NCBI GenBank assembly: GCA_905233135.1
Contig: CAJOCQ010000001.1
Location: 1 to 64,000, forward strand
Reading direction: 5' to 3'
DNA from: an uncultured Selenomonadaceae bacterium
GTDB lineage: Bacteria > Bacillota > Negativicutes > Selenomonadales > Selenomonadaceae
Length of the DNA stretch: 64,000 nt
Part shown: positions 60,054-64,000 of the stretch, piece after piece
How the letters are laid out: every line of letters starts with the position of its first letter
How positions within the stretch are numbered: the stretch's first letter is position 1
Translations under genes and position numbers: made by a program
The notes under the pieces: model-generated
What the model saw: the letters and a program-made list of their open reading frames with translations, nothing else
Told to the model about the DNA's origin: nothing
Databases searched by the model: none

Positions 60054-60560
60054 ATGTTGCAAAATCACATTATCAGCAACCGTTACGATTATGTTACAGG
60101 GGTTGAAGTCGGACTTGATTCAAACGGCAGAAAAAATCGCGGCGGGCATCAAATGGAAAATCTTGTAAAAAAATTTCTGAAAAAAGCAAACGTCGAATCT
60201 TATGAACAAATGTACTTGAATGACATTGAGAAAAAATGGTGCGTCGATTTATCTGCAATTTCAGCAGGTGGCACTTCGACAAAACGTTTTGATTTCGTAG
60301 TTAAAACCGCCGAAAAAATTTTTGCACTCGAAACTAATTTTTATTCAAGCGAAGGCTCTAAATTAAATGAAGTTGCACGAAGTTACAAATTGCTCGCGCA
60401 GGAGTCCTCGCAGATTGAAAATTTTCAATTTGTTTGGATAACTGACGGCGGCGGCTGGCAAAGCGCAAAAAATAATTTGCAAGAAACTTTTTTGGAACTT
60501 GATACGCTGTACAACATTAAAAATTTAGAAAACGGAATATTTGTTGAACTCTTCACCTAA
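60054..60560 (+). pseudogene. DpnII (MboI-like) GATC restriction endonuclease, C-terminal part only
   Basis: DMLQNHIISNRYDYVTGVEVGLDSNGRKNRGGHQMENLVKKFLKK...VDLSAISAGGTSTKRFDFVVKTAEKIFALETNFYSSEGSKLNEVARSYK...FVWITDGGGWQSAKNNL; N-terminal portion absent. Confidence 0.85.
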
Positions 60561-60582
60561 AAACTTGAAAGGAAGTTGATAA

Positions 60583-61407
60583 ATGTTTCACTCTGTACAA
60601 ATACGAAATTTATTTCTCGCCCCGTTTATTATTTGGGCGGGAATTTTTATTTTTGTGCCGCTGATATTTATAATTTGGTACGGCATAACGGACGCGGCAG
60701 GAAATTTTTCGCTGGAAAATCTTGCAATGATTTTTCAAACAGAATTTTTTAAATCGCTTGAAATGTCGGTGCTTTTAGCCTTTGTCAGCACGGCAATTTG
60801 TTTAATATTGGCGTACCCTTTATGCTTGATTTTGGTTGAACGGGCGAAAAGCGCGGGCTTGATAATAACATTGCTTTTCGTGTTGCCGCTATGGATGAAC
60901 ACGCTGCTTTCAACAATGGCTTGGCAGACAATTTTGGAAAAAAACGGAATACTTAACCAATTTTTGCGGCTGCTGTCGTTGCCTGACTTCACGCTGATAA
61001 ACACGCAGGCGGCGGTAGTTTTGGGAATGATTTATAACTATCTGCCGTATATGGTGTTGCCGCTGTACGTTGCACTTTCCAAAATTGATAAAAGCGTTAT
61101 CGAGGCGGCGAAGGATTTGGGCGCGTCAACGTGGCAAACATTTTTAAAAGTAATTCTGCCGCTTTCTTTACCTGGCGCAGTTTCGGGGATAACAATGGTA
61201 TTTATTCCCGCGCTTACAACTTTTGCAATAAGCGCACTTTTAGGCGGCGGCAAGGTTTTATTAATCGGCAACGTCATTGAACAGGAATTTACTTTTGAAT
61301 ATGACTGGAATTTGGGCGCGGCGTTGTCAATCGTACTGATGATTTTTATTGTACTGAATATGATTTTAACATTTGCGTTTGACTCTTCGCACGAAGAAGA
61401 TAGTTAA
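60583..61407 (+). CDS. potB: Spermidine/putrescine ABC transporter permease PotB
   Basis: Six TM; AAKDLGASTWQTFLKVILPLSLPGAVSGITMVFIPALTTF. Confidence 0.92.
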   Translation: MFHSVQIRNLFLAPFIIWAGIFIFVPLIFIIWYGITDAAGNFSLENLAMIFQTEFFKSLEMSVLLAFVSTAICLILAYPLCLILVERAKSAGLIITLLFVLPLWMNTLLSTMAWQTILEKNGILNQFLRLLSLPDFTLINTQAAVVLGMIYNYLPYMVLPLYVALSKIDKSVIEAAKDLGASTWQTFLKVILPLSLPGAVSGITMVFIPALTTFAISALLGGGKVLLIGNVIEQEFTFEYDWNLGAALSIVLMIFIVLNMILTFAFDSSHEEDS

Positions 61408-61490
61408 AGACTAAGGGATAAAGACTAAGGGTTAGGGGGAAAATCTCTAATTCCTTCCCTAGTCTTTAGGCTTTATCCACTAGTCTTTAA
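61404..61490. repeat. Intergenic hairpin of degenerate tandem repeats (family H)
   Basis: TTAAAGACTAAGGGATAAAGACTAAGGG ... CCCTAGTCTTTAGGCTTTATCCACTAGTCTTTAA. Confidence 0.8.
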
Positions 61491-61515
61491 AATCGACTGA
61501 AAGGAGATTTTCAAA

Positions 61516-62292
61516 TTGGCAAAACTCAAAACGATTTACCTTGCAATAATTTTTCTGTTCCTGTACGCGCCAATAGGAGTTTTAATAGCGCAGTCATTCA
61601 ACGAGAGCCGTTATCGCGGGCACTGGACGGGATTTTCTTTGAAGTGGTACGAAGCACTTTTTGAAAATGAAGAAATAATTGAGGCGTTGCAAAATACAAT
61701 TTCTATAGGATTTTTTTCGGCGTTAATCGCAACGATTTTAGCGTTGGTAACTTGCTTAGCCCTGCGCGAAGTCGGGAAAAAATTGCGCGCAATGTTTATG
61801 AGCGTGGCGAACATTCCAATTTTAAACGCGGATATTGTCACGGGAATATCATTAATGCTGTTATTTTTGGGAATGGGAATAAAATTGGGCTACGGCTCAA
61901 TTTTAATAGCGCACGTGGTTTTCAACGTTCCCTACGTGATACTTTGCATAATGCCGCAGTTAATGACGTTGGATAAATCATTTTATGAAGCGGCGTTAGA
62001 TTTGGGCGCGTCGCCTTTCAAGGCGTTTATAAGTGTAGTGTTGCCTGAATTGCGTCCGAGCATTTTTGCGGGCTTTTTGTTGGCGTTTACAATGTCGGCG
62101 GACGATTTTATAATAACGTACTTCACGCGCGGTGCGGGCGTCGATACATTGCCGACAGAAATTTATTCGCAGCTGAAATTGGGCATTCATCCCGAAATGT
62201 ACGCGCTCTCAACACTTGTATTTTTCACGGTTTTAATTTTCGTGATACTTTTTGCATTTAACAGAAAAAAACTTGGCGAGGAGGTTTTATAG
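61516..62292 (+). CDS. potC: Spermidine/putrescine ABC transporter permease PotC
   Basis: FNESRYRGHWTGFSLKWYEALF..., AALDLGASPFKAFISVVLPELRPSIFAGFLLAFTMSADDFIITYF. Confidence 0.93.
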   Translation: MAKLKTIYLAIIFLFLYAPIGVLIAQSFNESRYRGHWTGFSLKWYEALFENEEIIEALQNTISIGFFSALIATILALVTCLALREVGKKLRAMFMSVANIPILNADIVTGISLMLLFLGMGIKLGYGSILIAHVVFNVPYVILCIMPQLMTLDKSFYEAALDLGASPFKAFISVVLPELRPSIFAGFLLAFTMSADDFIITYFTRGAGVDTLPTEIYSQLKLGIHPEMYALSTLVFFTVLIFVILFAFNRKKLGEEVL

Positions 62293-63347
62293 TGAAAAAA
62301 ATTCTTGCCTTGCTGATTTTTGGAATTTTTATAAGCGGCTGCAGTTTTGCCAAAAATGAAGACGAAGGCGAAAATGTTTTGTACGTGTATAATTGGGGCG
62401 ATTATCTGGATATGGAAACCGTTAAAAAATTCGAGGAAGAAACGGGCATAACGGTTATTTATGACGAATACGACACCAATGAAAGTATGTACCCGCGCAT
62501 TGCCGAAGGCGCAATTCATTATGACGTTATCTGCCCTTCGGATTATATGATTCAGAAAATGATTGACAACGATTTAATTCAGCCGCTGGACTTTGAAAAA
62601 CTTCCCAACGCCAAAAAATATATCGGCGAAAAATTTTTTGAGCAGTCAAGAACTTTTGACCCGGAAAATAAATATTCGGTGCCGTATTGTTGGGGAACAG
62701 TCGGCATAATGTACGATACAAGCGTTGTTGAGGAGCCCGTTGACAGTTGGGAAATTCTTTGGGACGAAAAATACAAAAATGAAATTTTAATGCAAGATTC
62801 TTCGCGCGACGCTTTAATGATACCGCTGAAACTTATGGGGCGCAGTATGAATGAAACTGACAAAGAAATTATCGAAAAGGCGCGGGATATGTTAATAGCG
62901 CAAAAGCCGCTTGTACAGGCTTACGTTGTTGACGAGGCAAGAGATAAATTAATTGGCGGCGAAGCGGCGTTGGGCGTGGTGTTTTCGGGCGAAGCTCAAA
63001 GTATTATGGACGAAAATGAGAATATGGACTTTGCTGTTCCGAAGGAAGGCACAAATTTTTGGATTGACAGTTGGGTAATTGCGAAGGACGCCGAAAACGT
63101 TGACAACGCGCACAAATTTATTGACTTTATGTGCCGCCCTGAAATTGCCGTGATAAATTTCGACCATTTGGGCTACTCGACGCCGAATATTGCAGTTAGG
63201 GAACTTGAGGAAGACGAAGATTGGAAAAATTCGCCCGTAATTTTCCCCGACCCTGAAGTTTATGAAAGTCAAGAAACCTACAAATATTTGGGCAATGAAA
63301 TGGACAGATTTTATAACCGCCAATGGATGCGCGTTAAAGTTGAATAA
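62292..63347 (+). CDS. potD: Spermidine/putrescine ABC transporter substrate-binding protein (lipoprotein)
   Basis: Lipobox FISGCSF; VLYVYNWGDYLDMETVKKFEEETGITVIYDEYDTNESMYPRI. Confidence 0.94.
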   Translation: MKKILALLIFGIFISGCSFAKNEDEGENVLYVYNWGDYLDMETVKKFEEETGITVIYDEYDTNESMYPRIAEGAIHYDVICPSDYMIQKMIDNDLIQPLDFEKLPNAKKYIGEKFFEQSRTFDPENKYSVPYCWGTVGIMYDTSVVEEPVDSWEILWDEKYKNEILMQDSSRDALMIPLKLMGRSMNETDKEIIEKARDMLIAQKPLVQAYVVDEARDKLIGGEAALGVVFSGEAQSIMDENENMDFAVPKEGTNFWIDSWVIAKDAENVDNAHKFIDFMCRPEIAVINFDHLGYSTPNIAVRELEEDEDWKNSPVIFPDPEVYESQETYKYLGNEMDRFYNRQWMRVKVE

Positions 63348-64000
63348 ATAAAAAAAATAAAAATACTGCAACTGATACAAAAATTGCTGACAGTAAAATT
63401 TTTATCAACAATGTATCAAATTCCTTTCAAAAAGTTCCAAAAAATTTTACAAACACGCGCTAAAAAAATTATTATCAAAGTTGCGGCGTCATTGGATTTA
63501 CCGCAACGCTTTAGCAGTTTCAGTTTTCGTTTTGGTTGAATGCATAAAAATTAAAAGCGTCTTCGGCAGCTGAGAGCCAAGTTTGAAAAATTATCGTCCG
63601 CCAAAATGTATTTATCACTTTCAAGCGAAAAAATTTTTCGACGGGCGGAGAAGTTTCTGCAGATTTTTCTTGAAATAAAAGGGCGTTGCGATAATTTGCC
63701 GCGCCTTAACTTTCTTTCTTACTGAAACTCAACATAATTTTTTGCTACAACAGATTAATAAAAAAAACTTTCAAATCTTAGCAATTCGGCTGAAACTTCA
63801 CAAGGCAAAGAATTTTAATATTTGTTTTACAAAGTGCGCTGATTGTAAAAACGCCTTCATTGTAACTTGTGAAAAAAAATTGTCAAAAAATTTTAAATTA
63901 GTTGTTGCAAGTTTGAAATGAAATGTGCTAAAATAACCGCGTAAGTAAGGAGCGTTTAAAGCTCTAAGAAATACGGTATAATTTTAGGAGGAATGCTAAA

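Noticed and set aside
63993-64000. Start of a further gene (AGGAGGAATGCTAAA) at the window edge
   Set aside because: Only two codons are present, so no product can be called.

Overview
This window is a chromosomal segment of a diderm Firmicute, most likely Negativicutes. That inference rests on an SLH-domain OmpM-like porin, LPS-type genes (GmhB, family 9 glycosyltransferase, O-antigen ligase), sepF and mreB. Most of it is ordinary housekeeping: sepF, ubiX, split transketolase, rnpB, cobU, ung, ctpA, the F1Fo ATP synthase operon, truA, ecfT, typA, ilvA, carbonic anhydrase, U32 peptidase, mreB, amidase and potABCD. The unusual content is inserted into or between these genes. (1) A complete-looking type III toxin-antitoxin locus lies at about 4457-4600: promoter, two 36-nt antitoxin RNA repeats, terminator, then a ToxN/AbiQ-like toxin. 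(2) A DpnI-DpnD restriction cassette sits inside the potABCD operon and is followed by an N-terminally truncated DpnII endonuclease. This looks like a DpnII-to-DpnI cassette-replacement scar. By manual scan the window contains only about 10 GATC sites. (3) The atp operon is interrupted by a secreted protein gene, an RNHCP-domain gene with an attenuator-like leader, a dispersed palindromic repeat and a four-helix-bundle (S23/IVS) element. It also encodes a c-subunit with two membrane carboxylates and a gamma subunit with a long insertion. (4) Two families of dispersed intergenic hairpin elements are present. One has (T)TTCTTTC...GAAAGAA(A) palindromes. In the other, each hairpin is built from degenerate short tandem repeats, resembling the repeats that flank the four-helix-bundle gene. 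All family assignments are from reading translated sequences; no database search was run.
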